Assembly: GCF_900963305.1 (NCBI RefSeq)
Contig: NC_042532.1
Span: 15,650,707-15,714,706 of the forward strand
Length of the DNA: 64,000 nt
Direction: 5' to 3'
Source of the DNA: Echeneis naucrates
Taxonomy: Eukaryota; Chordata; Actinopteri; Carangiformes; Echeneidae
Shown here: positions 57,320 through 64,000 of the stretch, piece by piece
How the letters are laid out: every line of letters starts with the position of its first letter
Position numbering within the stretch: position 1 is the first letter of the stretch
Notes under the pieces: model-generated
What the model saw: only the letters and a program-made list of their open reading frames with translations
Told to the model about the DNA's origin: nothing
The model's database searches: none
Program-made: the position numbers and the translations under genes

Positions 57320-57839
57320 ATTGAAAGATATCTCTCTAATGTTTTTTGTGCTTGTCTCAAATTGGAAACAATTAGGGAACATTTCTGAAGGGAATCAACA
57401 TTAAATAATAATAAAACCTGATTTACATCATTAAAGACTGGCAGAACAGCTGGCATAAAGGCAAGAGCTTTCCACAACTTCACACAATGCAGCAAGAAGT
57501 GAGCATTGTGAGGTTGAGAGGAAGCCCCAGGAGGAGGAAGTATGAACAAAGCAGAGGCTGGACACACCAAACTAAACAAAACACTGTGTGTAATATACAA
57601 ACATTCTCCAGGATTGTGTGCTTTGTCAAATAGAGCATGCAGTTTGTTCTGTTATTGTTCGGAGTAAAATAAGGAAAGAAAACGTACGGCTAAGCTTATT
57701 CTACAAAATTTGAGAGAAGCTATTGGAAGCGGCAATAATGCCCAATAATACACAATAATCCACCCCACACAGGAAGAAGAAGACCTAATGGGTATCCGTT
57801 AAAGTAGGCCATATTTTGCAGGACTCCCGTCCGCTGACC
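57320..57839. other. Spacer between the hAT element and elavl1
   Basis: Mixed-composition DNA with no coding exon or repeat that I recognise. Confidence 0.5.
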
Positions 57840-58150
57840 TCAACGGCTCCGCCGCAGAGGCGTGGCCGGAATCGAGTGGGCGTGGCCGGGCTCAGCACGT
57901 AGCTCCTTCCTCTGCGTCTCCGCTACGTGAGGTCGACTTGGAGGGAACTGAACGTTGCTTAGAAAAACACCGAAAAACAGGAGAACATTGCAGAAACGCC
58001 AATCGACCCCCCACCCCAACCCCCCCAATACGCTGGTAAGACTCAAAATGCGCTCAAATGCCTCGCGCCGTACTCTGGGTTTGTTTAATTTTGTCAAGAT
58101 ATCCGCCATGTTGCTGCCGCGGCCCCGTTGAGCTAACGCTAAAGTGCTAA
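57840..58150 (+). promoter_or_regulatory. elavl1 promoter and candidate non-coding first exon
   Basis: CG-rich sequence rises abruptly here. A good donor, CGCTG|GTAAGA, ends a candidate 5' UTR exon at 58035. A run of C lies just before it. Another GC-rich stretch continues to about 58510. The ELAVL1 family has non-coding first exons, so this is the likely start of transcription; exact sites are not visible. Confidence 0.5.
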
Positions 58151-59416
58151 CGTTAGCAGCCGTGGCCTGTTAGCAGGCCGCTGGGGTTTAGGCGCGGGGA
58201 CCGACACGCAATGAACTGACGATCACCCAAAATAAGGCCACGGTGCTTCGCTTTAGCTGTCTCATAACGAGACCGCCACGTTACCAGATTATCCTCAAAA
58301 CACGCTTCGTTGGTTTGTGTTGCTGCATAGCTGGGGCGGCGGCGTTGTTGTTGGTGGTGGTGTTTTTTTTTTTTTTTTTTTTTTTTTTTTGTCTTTTTGT
58401 GGTCGATCGCGGTTGTTAACGTTTGTCCATCGAGTCCTGCAGGGATAAGCATGGAGCTGCTAGCCTGCTAATGCTAATAACGTTAGCTAGGCCTCTGCAC
58501 GTTTCCCAGATGGGGAGCCACACATGGACCAGTGGCGCGGTAGCAGTATAAGGAAAATAACACTAGGGGATTGTTTCAGAAGACCATTGCTCCAAATCGT
58601 TGCCTCTCTTTCATTGGGTGAAATGTAAAATCGGGTTTCTGCTGTAAATAGAGGCGTCCGATGCTTCGTAATTTAGAACAACCGTTTAATTGGAGCAGCA
58701 CAACACACTCGTGTTACACATGCCCGCTGTTTTCTAACCAAAGCGTTAGTGCTGTTTGATCTGTCTTGAAGGGATATGCCTCTTAATTAATTTCTCATGT
58801 TAAGGCTTCACAAATAATTTAATCCCAGTTCCTTTTAAACGTTTTAGGCACGATTTTTAATCAAAAGGTTGAGGCTAAGTTGCCTCCTCTAGTCTTAAAA
58901 GGTTTAATAATGGCGGTTGTTTGTCAAAAACAAGAGAATGTTTGCATTCATTTAGCTATGTCATTAAAATTTACTGCGTACCTTGCCGGTTTTCATTGAA
59001 AGGAGTAAGATATAAAATAGAAAGTCTTTCTAGGGTGTATCATCCCCACTCCATTGCCACATGTAGTTTCTTGACAAACAGTTAAATGACTGCAAAACAT
59101 TCACTATCAGCTACCTATGCACCTCATTGCAGCAATATGTTGAAGACTTACAAAGCAGCATGCAGGAAATATGAAATACGGGAAGGAGAGAGGTGGTCCC
59201 AGGATCAGTGTTTATTGAACATGAAGCAAAAGTTAAACCAGGAGAGTCTGTGTGGATTGATCTTTTCCACAAAGCCATAATCCAACTTTAGAGCCATGCA
59301 AAAATCACTTTTTCCCTCTCGTGCGACGCTGTGATTTTAGTTCTTGGGAAAAGTGTGAGGCGTGTTTATTCTTAAACTTATGACATGTCATTTGATTGTT
59401 CTTTATTCCCATCCAG
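58036..59416 (+). other. Candidate elavl1 intron in the 5' UTR
   Basis: Holds a T run of about 30 at 58362-58390 preceded by GTTGTTGTTGGTGG. No other feature seen. Confidence 0.4.
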
Positions 59417-59440
59417 CCTCCGGAGCAGTGAAGTGTCTTC

Positions 59441-63253
<3,813 letters not shown>

Positions 63254-64000
63254 AGATCCGGACAATCAGGTGTTGAAGAGAGAGAGAGAGAAAGAAAGAA
63301 AGGAGAGGCCCAGTGCCAGACTTATTTGAGAGCAAAAGTTTGTAAAGTCTGGTATATCAGTTTGTCTTTTAGTGTATTCAGTGATAAATGAGCGTTCACT
63401 CTTCTGCACCTTTGTACTTGTCTAAGAGTGTTGAGGCTGATATTTTTTGGTTTTTGTTTTCTCTCCCTTTTCATTTTTTTCATCTTCATATTCATCCTTG
63501 GGACTTGAGGACACTCAGTAGTTTTAATTTGTAGGGACAGGATATAGAGGGCAAAATCCTGAGACATCATTTGAAAATAATCTAAAAATGTGTTGCATGT
63601 ACGACAGTGGGGACTGGATAAAGGAGGCAGGCAAACGGTGCACTGAAAGTATGAGTCTAAGCCCTGCAAGTAGTTCTCAGTGTTGACATTTTAGAGGACA
63701 GTTCACAGGCTAAAGAAAGCAAAGAACAATATTTTTGCGCCAGCAGTTGTTGCATTTTTGCAAAGTAGTGCTTTGCCCTGGATCCTCAAAAGTAGAAAAA
63801 GATGCCTTAAATCTAGACCAACAATACCACTCGCTGTTTGGAGTCAATTTAACGAGCAAAGCACTTTTAACCAATCTATTTTAAGTTACTATGAATATCA
63901 GTCGTTTGATGTCGGTCTTTGACTTTTGCTCACCCTCCTACCAGGTTAACAGTTTTAAACCACAATCCCTGGAGGGAAATGTTTGTTTTGTTATCCCTGT
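63254..64000 (+). other. elavl1: elavl1 3' UTR (runs out of the window)
   Basis: Starts with a GA-rich tract (63277-63305) and has T-rich stretches around 63440-63482. HuR mRNAs have long 3' UTRs with U-rich elements through which the protein regulates itself; no AATAAA is evident before the window ends. Confidence 0.7.

Overview
The window is nuclear DNA from a ray-finned (teleost) fish, most likely a spiny-rayed one. The grounds are vertebrate multi-exon genes (diras1, reep6, a tetraspanin, elavl1), dense dinucleotide microsatellites, fish-type transposons, and an immunoglobulin light-chain (IgL) locus with V segments opposed to J and C, an arrangement known from teleosts.

Layout. (1) 1-13.5 kb: diras1 on the minus strand, two coding exons at 2380-3859, then a long microsatellite-rich upstream region with a possible non-coding first exon near 13.3 kb. 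(2) 17.06-22.65 kb: reep6 on the minus strand, five coding exons, 184 residues. (3) 23.4-24.1 kb: a decayed coiled-coil coding relic of unknown origin. (4) 25.1-49.1 kb: the IgL locus. It holds one V pseudogene, eight intact V segments of one family (V1a-V1h), two of a second family (V2a, V2b), five good J segments, two stray J segments with altered splice donors, one constant exon of type CL1 and four near-identical constant exons of type CL2. All V lie on + and all J and C on -. V carry 12-bp-spacer recombination signals and J carry 23-bp-spacer signals, as in kappa loci. (5) 49.3-49.7 kb: the 3' end of a LINE marks the edge. (6) 49.9-52.8 kb: a seven-exon tetraspanin gene on +. (7) 53.29-57.31 kb: a 4.0-kb hAT-like transposon with a perfect 8-bp target duplication, holding a minisatellite, a long inverted repeat, a tRNA-like SINE head and integrase-gene fragments. 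(8) 57.8-64 kb: elavl1 (HuR) on +.

How the IgL genes work together. Because V and J-C face opposite ways, any V here would join any J by inversion rather than deletion. The locus grew by nested duplication: a 3.15-kb V1-CL2-J unit lies inside a 9.87-9.89-kb tandem duplication. Units have lost different parts. The leftmost keeps CL1 and its J but lacks V2 and the stray J; the two right-hand units keep V2 and the stray J but have lost CL1 and its J, leaving only the CL1 3' end. The CL2 exons encode identical proteins, while V1 copies differ almost only in the CDRs, in a mix-and-match pattern.

Exon boundaries were placed by reading GT/AG sites and reading phase by eye. Gene names rest on remembered family sequences, not on a database search.
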